In this document: piece by piece, positions 25,556 through 33,929 of the stretch
Layout of the letters: each line of letters opens with the position of its first letter
Position numbering within the stretch: position 1 is the first letter of the stretch
From: Agrobacterium tumefaciens_K
GTDB lineage: Bacteria > Pseudomonadota > Alphaproteobacteria > Rhizobiales > Rhizobiaceae
NCBI RefSeq assembly: GCF_031801495.1
Contig: NZ_JAOEGC010000001.1
Location: 1,860,001 to 1,924,000, forward strand
Length of the DNA stretch: 64,000 nt
Direction: 5' to 3'
Program-made: the position numbers and the translations under genes
The notes under the pieces: generated by a model
What the model was told of the DNA's origin: nothing
Seen by the model: only the letters and a program-made list of their open reading frames with translations
Database searches by the model: none

Positions 25556-26641
25556 TCACTTCTCTACCCGGCCGAGCACGATGGGATCGGCCGCATTCCA
25601 TGAAAGCGGTATGGCGTCGCCGACCTTGATCGGGTTTTCGAAGAAGGCGACGTCGCTCAGGATGACGTTGAAATCCTCGATACCGGCGCCGGTGACGGCG
25701 ATCTTCACGCTGCCGCCGCGATATTCGACATTCGAGACAATGCCGGTGAAGCCGAGGCCCGGCTGCTCCGGTTCGCCCACACGCACACGGTCAGTTCTGA
25801 CGGCGATGTCCATGCGGTCGCCATCCGATACAAAGCCGTTGCCGATGAAGGTGCCGCCACTGACCACTTCCATCGTGGCGACATCACCGCCCTGCTCCTT
25901 CAGGCGACCGGAAATAACGTTGTGGTCGCCCATGAAGCGGGCGACGAACGCGGTGGCAGGCCGTTCGAAAACCTCGCGCGGCGTTGCCGCCTGCTCGATC
26001 CTGCCGTCGTTCATCACGACGATGATATCGGCCAGCGCCATCGCCTCTTCCTGGCTGTGGGTGACGTGCACGAAGGTGATGCCGAGTGACGTCTGCAGCT
26101 TTTTCAGCTCGGCGCGCATGCGGATTTTAAGAAATGGGTCGAGGGCAGAAAGCGGCTCGTCCAGCAGAAGCGCTTCAGGATCGGTAATCAGGGCGCGGGC
26201 CAGTGCCACACGCTGCTGCTGTCCGCCTGAAAGCTGTGCAGGGCGACGGGTGGCATAGGGCTCGAGCTGCATCAGCTTCAGCATGTCGAGCGCCTTGGCG
26301 CGGCGCGTTTCCTTGTCGATGCCCTTCATCTTGAGGCTGAAGGCCACGTTGTCAACGAGATCGAGATGGGGGAACAGTGCGTAGGACTGGAACATCATCG
26401 CCGTGCCGCGTTTGGCGGGCGGCAGGTCCGTGACGACCGTGTTTCCAAGCCGCACATCGCCGCTGGAGATGCTTTCGTGGCCTGCGATCATGCGCAAGGT
26501 CGAGGTCTTGCCACAGCCTGACGGGCCAAGCAGGCAGCAATAGCTTCCAGCCGGTATCTTCAGGCTGATGGCGTGCACGGCGGTCGTGTTGCCATAGATC
26601 TTGGAAACGGAAGCGATGTCGATTTCAGCGGCTTTGCTCAT
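25556..26641 (-). CDS. Spermidine/putrescine-type ABC ATPase (PotA-like)
   Basis: A 361-residue ATP-binding subunit. Walker A GPSGCGKTSTLRM, the Q-loop in AMMFQSYALFPH, the signature LSGGQQQRVALARAL, Walker B LLLDEPLSALD, and the H-loop in VTHSQEEAM are all intact. A C-terminal TOBE domain occupies about 280-355. It is the first gene of the operon that continues with the SBP, two permeases, the racemase and the GNAT gene. The promoter should lie in the 259-bp region shared with the divergent GntR gene, which contains a perfect palindrome at 26812-26823. Confidence 0.93.
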   Translation of the reverse strand: MSKAAEIDIASVSKIYGNTTAVHAISLKIPAGSYCCLLGPSGCGKTSTLRMIAGHESISSGDVRLGNTVVTDLPPAKRGTAMMFQSYALFPHLDLVDNVAFSLKMKGIDKETRRAKALDMLKLMQLEPYATRRPAQLSGGQQQRVALARALITDPEALLLDEPLSALDPFLKIRMRAELKKLQTSLGITFVHVTHSQEEAMALADIIVVMNDGRIEQAATPREVFERPATAFVARFMGDHNVISGRLKEQGGDVATMEVVSGGTFIGNGFVSDGDRMDIAVRTDRVRVGEPEQPGLGFTGIVSNVEYRGGSVKIAVTGAGIEDFNVILSDVAFFENPIKVGDAIPLSWNAADPIVLGRVEK

Positions 26642-26811
26642 GCATTTCCCTCTTTTGATCGCCTCTTCCGGTGCATAAGTCGTGCCAGTTGGGCGCGGTG
26701 CACGCTAAAGCTCTGGAATTCCTTCATTTAATTTTGAGTAGAGAGAAGAAGGCGACATCTTGGCGGGTTGCATGCACAAAAAACGCGCTATCGTTTCCAG
26801 CTGTGCACAAA

Positions 26812-26823
26812 ATTGTATACAAT
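26812..26823. promoter_or_regulatory. Palindrome ATTGTATACAAT, probable GntR operator
   Basis: A perfect 12-bp palindrome lies between the divergent ABC operon and the FadR-type GntR gene, 78 bp before the latter. It matches the FadR-subfamily pattern (TTGTATACAA core with GT and AC half-sites). Confidence 0.65.
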
Positions 26824-26900
26824 GTTTTCGCGGCTCGCTGGACGATTCCTGTTTGCGCTGACCGTGCTTCGCGCTAAAACTGTGGAAACAGGACACCTCC

Positions 26901-27611
26901 ATGAGCCTTGCCCACATAGCCCCGCCAGCCGATCAGACACAGGAAGACCGTGCACAGGCCATTCGCGACACGCTGCGTGATGCGATCGTGGACCGGCGTC
27001 TGGCACCGGGGACCAAGCTTTCTGAATCGGAAGTCGGAACGCTGTTCGATGTCAGCCGCACCGTGGTGCGTGCGGCACTTCAGATGCTGGCCTTCGAGGG
27101 GCTGGTGCGGGCCGAGCGCAACCGCGGCGCCTTCGTCTCCAACCCGACGCCGGACGAGGCACGGCAGGTTTTCGCCTCGCGCCGCCTGATCGAGCCGGGC
27201 ATCGTGGATGCGGCCATCGAACGGCTGACGCCGGCGACCGTGAAGCAGCTCCGCGATCATCTTGATGAAGAAACGCGCCATCAGCACGAACGTGGACCGA
27301 TGGCAAGACGGGCCGAAATCAAGGCATCCGGCGATTTCCATCTGATGCTGGCGGCGGTGGCCGGGAATGCTATCCTTGAAAAATTCATGGATGAGCTTGT
27401 GGCCCGCTCATCCCTCGTCATCGCGCTTTATGGACGTTCAGGCGTTTCGAGCTGCGGGCACAACGAACATGCCGACCTTCTCGACGCGCTGGAGGCTGGC
27501 GATGCGGCAAAGGCCCGCTCGCTCATGCTGCATCATATCGACCATATCGAAGCCGATCTCGACCTTCGCATGAAGGAGGGCCTTGCGCTCAAGGATGCGC
27601 TGGCGCTTTAG
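26901..27611 (+). CDS. GntR-family regulator, FCD subfamily
   Basis: A 236-residue regulator. The winged helix occupies about 15-85 (GTKLSESEVGTLFDVSRTVV, then FEGLVRAERNRGAFVSNPTP). The FCD effector domain follows, with metal/ligand histidines suggested in GDFHLMLAAVAGN and in MLHHIDHIE. It is divergent from the polyamine-type ABC/racemase operon and probably represses it through the palindrome at 26812-26823. The ligand is presumably the transported compound or a product of it. The ATG at 26901 follows a GGACACCTCC stretch with only a weak ribosome binding site. Confidence 0.9.
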   Translation: MSLAHIAPPADQTQEDRAQAIRDTLRDAIVDRRLAPGTKLSESEVGTLFDVSRTVVRAALQMLAFEGLVRAERNRGAFVSNPTPDEARQVFASRRLIEPGIVDAAIERLTPATVKQLRDHLDEETRHQHERGPMARRAEIKASGDFHLMLAAVAGNAILEKFMDELVARSSLVIALYGRSGVSSCGHNEHADLLDALEAGDAAKARSLMLHHIDHIEADLDLRMKEGLALKDALAL

Positions 27612-27679
27612 GATAGAGCGCGAGCTTGCATTCCATGCAGCGTTGTCGGTTGTGACCCGCAGGTGCATATACCCACTGA

Positions 27680-27711
27680 CGTTATCCTACGGACTTGCCC
27701 CGAGGATAACG
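27680..27711. repeat. Intergenic inverted repeat, related to the element at 20138-20210
   Basis: CGTTATCCT (27680-27688) and AGGATAACG (27703-27711) are perfect inverted arms with an inner CGG/CCG pairing. The pattern (G-T-x-ATCCT, then CTTG-CCC, then AGGAT-x-AC) resembles the 73-bp element near dctD. It lies between the convergent GntR and dadA genes and may help termination. Confidence 0.45.
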
Positions 27712-27771
27712 AAGGAAAGAGTGCGCGTGTGACGGAAGCGGGCAGGTTGCTGTTCGACCTTTGGGCAATCG

Positions 27772-29028
27772 TCAGGCCGTATAGCGGCTGATGGCGAGGT
27801 CGTGGGTGTCGATTTCCGGCTTTTCACCGCTGATAAGGTCTGCCAGAACGCGTGCGGAACCGCAGGACATGGTCCAGCCGAGCGTGCCGTGGCCGGTGTT
27901 GAGATAAAGGTTGCTGTAGCGCGTCGGGCCGATCACCGGAGTACCGTCGGGCGTCATCGGGCGCAGGCCGCACCAGAATTTCGCCTGTGTCTGATCTCCG
28001 GCGCCACCAAACAGGTCTTCCACAGAGTGTGTCAGCGTCTCCTGCCGAACGGCAGGCAGATCCTTGCTGAAGCCTGCTATTTCCGCCATGCCGCCAACGC
28101 GGATGCGTGAGCCCAGGCGGGTAATGGCGACCTTGTACGTTTCATCCATGACGGTCGAGACGGGCGCGCGTTCTTCCTTCACGATCGGTACGGTGATGGA
28201 GTAACCCTTGACCGGATAGACAGGCAGATCGAGGCCGAGCTGGCGTACGAACTGCGGTGAATAGCTGCCGAGGGCCGCGACAAAGACGTCGGCTTCGATC
28301 AGACCCTTGGTCGTCTCGACGGCCTTGATACGGCCTGCCTCGACGATGGGGCGCATGATGCCGGTATCGTAGATGAAGGTCACGCCCGCTTCTTGCGCCA
28401 TGCGCGCCAGTTCGGAGGTGAACACGAAGCAGTCGCCGGTTTCGTCGCCGGGAAGGCGCAGGCCGCCGACGATCTTTTCCTTGGCGGGAGAAAGTCCGGG
28501 TTCGATGGCGGCGCAGCCGTCGCGGTCGAGAATTTCGAACGGCACACCGCCTGCCGTCAGGACGTCGACGTCCTTGCCGATGGCGTCGAACTGTTTTTGC
28601 GTCCGGAAGACTTCCAGTGTTCCCTGCATACGCTGGTCATACTGGATGCCGGTTTCGTCGCGCAGCGCCATCAGGCAGTCTCGGCTGTATTCGGCGATGC
28701 GCACCATGCGGCTCTTGTTGATGGCGTAGCGGGCCGATGTGCAGTTGCGCAACATCTGCGTCATCCAACGCCATGCCGCCGGGTCGGTCGTCGGGCGGAT
28801 GATGAGCGGCGCGTGTTTCATGAACAGCCACTTCATCGCCTTGACCGGAATGCCCGGTGCGGCCCATGGCGAGGAGTAACCGGGAGACACTTCGCCCGCA
28901 TTGGCGAAGCTGGTTTCAAGTGCGGCGGCTGGCTGGCGGTCGATCACCGTCACCTTGTGTCCGGCCTTGGCCAGATACCAGGCGGATGTCACGCCGACGA
29001 CGCCGGCTCCCAGAATTGTGACGTTCAT
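27772..29028 (-). CDS. dadA: D-amino acid dehydrogenase small subunit DadA
   Basis: A 418-residue FAD enzyme that oxidises D-alanine (and other D-amino acids) to the 2-oxo acid and ammonia at the membrane. The ATG at 29028 starts exactly at the FAD-binding beta-alpha-beta unit (MNVTILGAGVVGVTSAWYLA). The family marker FANAGEVSPGYSSPWAAPGI is present. A C-terminal FAD motif (LYLNTGHGTLGWTMSCGSA) completes the fold. It lies 7 bp downstream of the alanine racemase gene, giving a dadX-dadA unit: L-alanine to D-alanine to pyruvate. The divergent Lrp gene probably activates it. Confidence 0.94.
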   Translation of the reverse strand: MNVTILGAGVVGVTSAWYLAKAGHKVTVIDRQPAAALETSFANAGEVSPGYSSPWAAPGIPVKAMKWLFMKHAPLIIRPTTDPAAWRWMTQMLRNCTSARYAINKSRMVRIAEYSRDCLMALRDETGIQYDQRMQGTLEVFRTQKQFDAIGKDVDVLTAGGVPFEILDRDGCAAIEPGLSPAKEKIVGGLRLPGDETGDCFVFTSELARMAQEAGVTFIYDTGIMRPIVEAGRIKAVETTKGLIEADVFVAALGSYSPQFVRQLGLDLPVYPVKGYSITVPIVKEERAPVSTVMDETYKVAITRLGSRIRVGGMAEIAGFSKDLPAVRQETLTHSVEDLFGGAGDQTQAKFWCGLRPMTPDGTPVIGPTRYSNLYLNTGHGTLGWTMSCGSARVLADLISGEKPEIDTHDLAISRYTA

Positions 29029-29035
29029 GATCGTC

Positions 29036-30202
29036 TCACTTGTCTTTTGTTGTCGTTGAAGCGCAGGCCACGTTCTGGCCCGGCTGAACATATGTGCGGC
29101 GGTAACGGCGACCGAGGCCGGTCAGGATCTCGTAGGCGATGGTGCCTGCGTCCTCGGCAATGTCTTCGAGCGTCTGATCGGGACCGATCATCTGCACGAG
29201 ACTGCCGTTCGTCAATGTTCCCTCGGGCAACGCTGAAATATCGAGGATAATACTGTCCATGGAAACGCGCCCGACGATGGGCAGGCGAACGCCGTTGAAC
29301 CAGGCGGCGCCGCGGCTGCTGAGCGAGCGGGGCAGACCGTCCGCATAACCTGCGGCAATCGTCGCGAGGCGCGTTTCCTGCGTCGTGCTGAACGAACCGC
29401 CGTAACCGACCATCGAACCGGCCGGAACCGTGCGGGTCTGGATGACGGCGATATCAAGCCGGACAACCGATTTCATCGGGTTGGGGCGCACGGTGGAGGG
29501 TGCTCCGCCATAAAGGGCGATACCCGGCCGCATGAGCTGATTATGATAATCCGCACCTAGGAAGATGCCGCCGGAATTGGAAAAACAGACCGGCGCATCG
29601 GGGAAGACGGCGGCCGTCTTGCGCATCACGGATAGCTGCGCGGCGTTTGCGAGATGCTCCGGCTCGTCGGCGCAGGCGAGATGGCTCATCACGAACTGCA
29701 CATCGATACCGTCCAGCAGTTCCCGCTTTTCGGCGAGGATGGCGAGTTCTTCCGGCGCAAGGCCAAGGCGGCTCATGCCCGTATCGACCTGCACGGCCGC
29801 GGGCAGCGTCGTGCCCAGTTTTTGTGCATGCCCAGACCATTGCTCGATCTGTTCGAGCGAATTCAGAACCGGGATGACGGCCATGGAGGAGCAGGACGTT
29901 TCATTGCCGGGCTGAAGCCCGTTCAGCACGAAGATCCTTGCGTCGGAGGGGATGCGCAGACGCAGCGACAGCGCCTCATCGATATGGGCGGTGAAGAAGT
30001 TCCGGCATCCTGCGTCATAGAGGGTGGTCGAAACCATATCGGCGCCAAGCCCGTAGGCATCGGCCTTCACCACGGCTGCGGTCAGCGCGGTCGGTGCCAT
30101 CGCCCGAAGCGACAGGTAATTGTCGCGCAGAGCGCCGAGATCGATTGTTAGATAACCACTGGCTCCACCGGCAGCCTGCTGGCGGCTGATCTGCATGTCC
30201 AT
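29036..30202 (-). CDS. dadX: Catabolic alanine racemase DadX
   Basis: A 388-residue PLP-dependent alanine racemase. The PLP lysine is Lys46 in AAVVKADAYGLGA, and the catalytic tyrosine is in SMVGYGGSFSTT. LPIVGRVSMDSIILDIS is the conserved C-domain motif with the substrate-contact Met/Asp. The start at 30202 follows a GAGGGTGAA site. Its pairing with dadA and a divergent Lrp regulator marks it as the catabolic rather than the cell-wall racemase. The catabolic paralogue is called dadX, dadB or alr in different genomes. Confidence 0.93.
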   Translation of the reverse strand: MDMQISRQQAAGGASGYLTIDLGALRDNYLSLRAMAPTALTAAVVKADAYGLGADMVSTTLYDAGCRNFFTAHIDEALSLRLRIPSDARIFVLNGLQPGNETSCSSMAVIPVLNSLEQIEQWSGHAQKLGTTLPAAVQVDTGMSRLGLAPEELAILAEKRELLDGIDVQFVMSHLACADEPEHLANAAQLSVMRKTAAVFPDAPVCFSNSGGIFLGADYHNQLMRPGIALYGGAPSTVRPNPMKSVVRLDIAVIQTRTVPAGSMVGYGGSFSTTQETRLATIAAGYADGLPRSLSSRGAAWFNGVRLPIVGRVSMDSIILDISALPEGTLTNGSLVQMIGPDQTLEDIAEDAGTIAYEILTGLGRRYRRTYVQPGQNVACASTTTKDK

Positions 30203-30330
30203 GGTCGTTCACCCTCATTTTTATAAGAGGATGGTATTGCAACGATTGTCGAATTTCTTGGCAATTATCAGAAGGAAATGCGATACAAATTCATAGAAAG
30301 CAATTTTATTCGAAGAATTGGAATTTTTTG

Positions 30331-30789
30331 ATGTCGTCTCTCGACGCAACGGACCGCCACATCATTCGCCTTCTCAGGCTGAACGCCCGTATCAGCAATG
30401 CCAAGCTTGCGGCAGAGGTGGGCCTGTCGCCTTCGGCCTGTCTACGCCGCGTGGATATTCTGGAGCGGGAGGGCATCATTCGCGGTTATACGGCGCTGAC
30501 GAGCGGACTGGCGGGCGGTGAGGTCATCTCCGTCATCGTGCAGATCACGCTCGACCGGCAGACCGAGGATTTCCTTAACCGCTTCGAAAACGCGGTGCGG
30601 CGTTATCCGGAAATCCGTGAATGTTACCTGATGACCGGCGGCTCGGATTATTTCCTGCGCTGCGAGGCGGAAAGCGCGGGCGATTTCGAGCGGATACACA
30701 AGGATATCCTCTCGAAACTGCCCGGTGTTTCCCGCATTCACTCCAGTTTCGCCATCCGCAACGTGCTGGCGACGCCCAAGGCGAGGTAG
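30331..30789 (+). CDS. Lrp/AsnC-family regulator of the dad genes
   Basis: A 152-residue Lrp/AsnC protein. A TTG three bases upstream is also open, but the ATG at 30331 is the likely start. The helix-turn-helix is ISNAKLAAEVGLSPSACLRR, and the RAM ligand-binding domain (about 65-145) has YPEIRECYLMTGGSDYFLRC. It is divergent from dadX over a 128-bp AT-rich region with an inverted CAATT/AATTG pair at 30301-30320, a plausible Lrp target. By analogy with Pseudomonas and Rhizobium dad systems it activates dadXA in response to alanine. Confidence 0.9.
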   Translation: MSSLDATDRHIIRLLRLNARISNAKLAAEVGLSPSACLRRVDILEREGIIRGYTALTSGLAGGEVISVIVQITLDRQTEDFLNRFENAVRRYPEIRECYLMTGGSDYFLRCEAESAGDFERIHKDILSKLPGVSRIHSSFAIRNVLATPKAR

Positions 30790-30798
30790 CCGACGCTT

Positions 30799-31596
30799 TT
30801 ATGCCCACCAGCGATAAAAGTGATGCACCGGCCCGCGACCCTGTCCGACCGCGAGATTGCGTCCGGCGGCGAGCGCGCCATGCAGGTAGTCTTTCGCAAG
30901 ACTTACGGCCTCGGTTAGGTCGCGGCCCTGCGCGAGATGCGCGGTGATCGCTGCCGCCAGCGTGCAGCCCGTGCCGTGGTCGTTTTTCGTGTCTACCCGC
31001 GGCGCTGAAAGCGCGTGCATCTGGCCGTCCGCGAACAGATAGTCCGTGCTTTCCGGTCCGTCGCCGTGCCCGCCCTTGATGAGAACGGCTTTCGCTCCGG
31101 CTTTCAGGATGGCTTCGGCCTGCCGGGTAACCTCATCCTGCGAAACGGCAACAGGCGTATCGGTCAGAAGGGCCGCTTCCGGCAGGTTGGGTGTGACGAT
31201 GGTGGCAAGCGGCAAGAGGTCGCGCCGAAGCGTTTCGATGGCATCCTCATGCAGCAACCGGTCGCCTGACGTCGCGACCATGACGGGATCGAGCACCACC
31301 GGCTGCGGTTTCAGGCGCAGGCGCGCAGCAATCGCTTCGATGGTTTCGATCCGCGATACCATGCCGATCTTCACGGCATTGATGGCGAGGTCGGAGAAGA
31401 CGGCATCCATCTGCGCGACGATGGCGCCGACCGAAACATCCTCGACCGCCGTCACGCCTTTTGTGTTCTGGGCGGTGATGGCGGTGATGACGCTTGCGGC
31501 ATAGGCTCCAAGCGCCGAGAACGTCTTGATATCGGCCTGAATACCCGCGCCGCCGCCGCTGTCGGAGCCGGCGATGGTCAATGCGATGGCTGTCAT
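30799..31596 (-). CDS. thiD: Hydroxymethylpyrimidine/phosphomethylpyrimidine kinase ThiD
   Basis: A 265-residue ribokinase-fold enzyme that phosphorylates HMP to HMP-PP. Motifs: TIAGSDSGGGAGIQADIKTF at residues 7-26, VLDPVMVATSGDRLL, and the C-terminal anion hole KNDHGTGCTLAAAI. It is the last gene of the thiamine salvage operon and overlaps thiE by 4 nt. It runs convergently to the Lrp gene with 9 bp between stops. Confidence 0.95.
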   Translation of the reverse strand: MTAIALTIAGSDSGGGAGIQADIKTFSALGAYAASVITAITAQNTKGVTAVEDVSVGAIVAQMDAVFSDLAINAVKIGMVSRIETIEAIAARLRLKPQPVVLDPVMVATSGDRLLHEDAIETLRRDLLPLATIVTPNLPEAALLTDTPVAVSQDEVTRQAEAILKAGAKAVLIKGGHGDGPESTDYLFADGQMHALSAPRVDTKNDHGTGCTLAAAITAHLAQGRDLTEAVSLAKDYLHGALAAGRNLAVGQGRGPVHHFYRWWA

Positions 31597-32255
31597 GACT
31601 GCCGCTCCTTCAGTGCCTTGTCGACTGCAGTGCGGAAATCTTCAGTCGCCTTTGCGATATCACCTGCTCGGAAGATCGCGGAAATGACGGCAACGCCGTC
31701 GGCTCCTGCGGCGATGACGGACGGCACGCGGGCAAGGTCGATGCCCGCAATCGCGCCGACCGGCATATCCGGCCGCTGTTCACGCAGATAAGTCCTGAGC
31801 GTCGTCAGCCCCTTGATGCCGACGGGGGCATCCGGGTTGACCTTGGAGATCGTCTCGAAAACACCACCGATGCAGGCATAGTTGGCGGGCATGGAGGCTG
31901 CGCGCTCCGCATCGGCCTTGTTCTTGACGGTGAGGCCGATGATGGCCTTTTCGCCCAGAATGCGTCTTGCGGTTTTCGCGTCCATGTCGTCCGCGCCGAG
32001 GTGCACGCCATCGGCGCCGGAAGCCAGAGCCACATCAACCCGGTCGTTGATGACGAGCGGCACGCCCGTCCCGGCAACGGCTTCGCGGATGGCGCGGGCG
32101 TTTTCGATCATTACCCGCGTCGAGGCCGTCTTGTCGCGATATTGCAGGATGGTCGCTCCGTTGAAGGCGGCAGCGAGCGCCAGTTCGGGCAGGGGGGCGA
32201 TATCGGAAAGGCTGGCATCCACCAGTGCGTTGAGGCGGTAATCAACTCTCGTCAT
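31593..32255 (-). CDS. thiE: Thiamine phosphate synthase ThiE
   Basis: A 220-residue TIM-barrel enzyme that joins HMP-PP and thiazole phosphate into thiamine phosphate. Typical segments are ATILQYRDKTASTRVM (the QxRxK pattern), PLVINDRVDVALASGADGVHLG, and a product-phosphate loop VGAIAGIDLARVPSVIAAGA. The order D-TxK in the pyrophosphate site looks intact (LGADDMDAKTARR). The start overlaps the end of thiM by 14 bp. Together with thiM and thiD it forms a complete salvage set for externally supplied HMP and thiazole. Confidence 0.93.
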   Translation of the reverse strand: MTRVDYRLNALVDASLSDIAPLPELALAAAFNGATILQYRDKTASTRVMIENARAIREAVAGTGVPLVINDRVDVALASGADGVHLGADDMDAKTARRILGEKAIIGLTVKNKADAERAASMPANYACIGGVFETISKVNPDAPVGIKGLTTLRTYLREQRPDMPVGAIAGIDLARVPSVIAAGADGVAVISAIFRAGDIAKATEDFRTAVDKALKERQS

Positions 32256-32982
32256 GCTCTATCCTCGCATGGGTCAGAATATCGTTGCCGGAGATAGCGG
32301 ACAGGGCATCCAGAAACGCCGGTTCGAAGGTTCCGGGGCCGTTGGCGTATTGTGCGGCAAGTTCGGCGGAAACGCCGGTCACGGCAAGGGCGGCGGTTGC
32401 CGCCGCCAATGCATCCTTTTCAACCGCCAGGAATGCGGCAATGATGCCGCCGGAAAGGCAGCCCGTTCCTGTCACCTTGGCCATCCAGTGATGACCGTTG
32501 ACGATCCGCACCGCATGGTGCGCGTTTTTCAGGCGATCCACCGGCCCCGTCTCGATACGCAGGGCACCCGGCACATCGCCGATCAAGGCCATTTCGGCAC
32601 GATTGCCGCGCACGATGGTCGGCTTCAGTTCGATCAGTTCGCGGGCGAAGGCCAGCCGCGACGGCGAATAGTCGCAATGAACCGGATCGACGATCCACGG
32701 TTTTGCCGTGGCATTGGCGATCTCGATGGCGAGGCGGATCACCTTGCGGCGCTCCGCATCCAGCGTGCCGAGATTGATCGTCAGCGCATCCACCTTGGTC
32801 ACGAAGCTTTCGATTTCTTCCAGCGAGGTGGTCATCGAAGGAATGCCGCCTATGATGGTGATGCCGTCGGCGGTGAATTTCTGGACCACCGTGTTCATCA
32901 GGCAATGCACGCGCGGCCGCGCCTGACGCACCTTTTCAAGAAGATCAGCGGCCTTTGCAGCCGTGGGGAATTCATACGTCAT
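32242..32982 (-). CDS. thiM: Hydroxyethylthiazole kinase ThiM
   Basis: A 246-residue kinase that phosphorylates hydroxyethylthiazole. Family features: RPRVHCLMNTVVQKFTADG (the usual HCxTN is CLMN here), PSMTTSLEEIESF, the LGTLDAERR motif, WIVDPVHCDYS, and the catalytic anion hole VTGTGCLSGGIIAAF. Length is slightly under the usual 260-270. The divergent N-terminal motif and an altered PVGxGA segment (DPVHCDYSPSR in place of DPVGVGAT) set it apart from E. coli ThiM, though the kinase core is preserved. It lies 2 bp after thiY and overlaps thiE. Confidence 0.88.
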   Translation of the reverse strand: MTYEFPTAAKAADLLEKVRQARPRVHCLMNTVVQKFTADGITIIGGIPSMTTSLEEIESFVTKVDALTINLGTLDAERRKVIRLAIEIANATAKPWIVDPVHCDYSPSRLAFARELIELKPTIVRGNRAEMALIGDVPGALRIETGPVDRLKNAHHAVRIVNGHHWMAKVTGTGCLSGGIIAAFLAVEKDALAAATAALAVTGVSAELAAQYANGPGTFEPAFLDALSAISGNDILTHARIEHDES

Positions 32983-32984
32983 CG

Positions 32985-33929
32985 TTATTCCAGCTCCACG
33001 GCGATGTCGCTGACGGCAGGTGCCTGTTTGATCAGTTGCATATCCTGCATGAAGGCGCCGAAGCGGGCATAACGCTTGGTATCGAGGGCGGCAGGGCGCT
33101 TGGCGAAACGTGGCAGCGTATCGAAAAACGCCTGTCTGTTCAGCGCATCGTCAAGGTTGGGATAGGCCTTGATGAAAAGCTGCCAGGCGTCTTGCGGGTG
33201 ATTGGTGATGTAGATCGACGCCTGCTCGACGACATTCAGGAAACGCGGCAGGCGGCTGTCCTTCGCATTGTCGCGATGGGTGACGAAGATCAACTCGTCA
33301 TAGGCCGGAACGCCATGTTCTTCCGGGAAGAACGAGCGACCTTCATGGCCTTCGAGCTTCATCTGCGTCAGCTCGAAGTTGCGGAATCCGCCAAGCGTGG
33401 CGTCCACCTTGCCCGCGATCAGCGATGGCGAGAGCGAGAAATTGACGTTGATGAGTTCCACGTCGTCCTTCGTCAGGCCGTCGTTCTCCAGCATGCGCTT
33501 CAGCATCGCATCCTCGAAGCCGGAGACGGAAAAGCCGACCTTCTTGCCCTTCAGGTCTTTCAGGCTCTTGATCGGCCCGTCGGCCAGAACGGTGATGGTG
33601 TTGAGCGGTGTTTCGACAAGCGTACCGAAGCGCACGAGCGGCAACCCGGCATCGTGGTCGAGATAGAGGTTCGGCTGGTAATGAATGCCGATATCGGCCT
33701 GTTTTGCCGAGACGAGGCGCGGCACGGCGGAAGCATCGGCGGGCGGCACGAGTTCCACCTCAAGTCCCGCATCGGCAAACAGGCCGCGCTCTTTTGCGAT
33801 GACCATCGGTGCGTGATCGGGGTTCACAAACCATTCGAGAAGCACGGTTAGCTTGTCGGCGGCCTGTGACTGCACTGGAGCCAGCGCGCTGGTTGCCGCG
33901 ACAACGAGGGAAATAAGCGTTCGTTTCAT
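32985..33929 (-). CDS. thiY: HMP-precursor/thiamine-type ABC substrate-binding protein ThiY
   Basis: A 314-residue periplasmic protein of the NMT1/THI5-like family. A signal peptide is visible (MKRTLISLVVAATSALAPV, cleavage near SQA-A). The mature start KLTVLLEWFVNPDHAPMVIA is the diagnostic pyrimidine-binding motif. ADIGIHYQPNLYLDHDAGLP and KGKKVGFSVSGFEDAMLKRM follow. ThiY binds formylaminopyrimidine or HMP for uptake. It overlaps thiX by 4 nt and is followed at 2 bp by thiM. The long open frame upstream of 33929 is a shadow of thiX. Confidence 0.93.
   Translation of the reverse strand: MKRTLISLVVAATSALAPVQSQAADKLTVLLEWFVNPDHAPMVIAKERGLFADAGLEVELVPPADASAVPRLVSAKQADIGIHYQPNLYLDHDAGLPLVRFGTLVETPLNTITVLADGPIKSLKDLKGKKVGFSVSGFEDAMLKRMLENDGLTKDDVELINVNFSLSPSLIAGKVDATLGGFRNFELTQMKLEGHEGRSFFPEEHGVPAYDELIFVTHRDNAKDSRLPRFLNVVEQASIYITNHPQDAWQLFIKAYPNLDDALNRQAFFDTLPRFAKRPAALDTKRYARFGAFMQDMQLIKQAPAVSDIAVELE

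Noticed and set aside
24445..25629. 394-codon plus-strand frame opposite the polyamine-type SBP
   Set aside because: Antisense shadow; the SBP has a Tat signal and family motifs on the minus strand.
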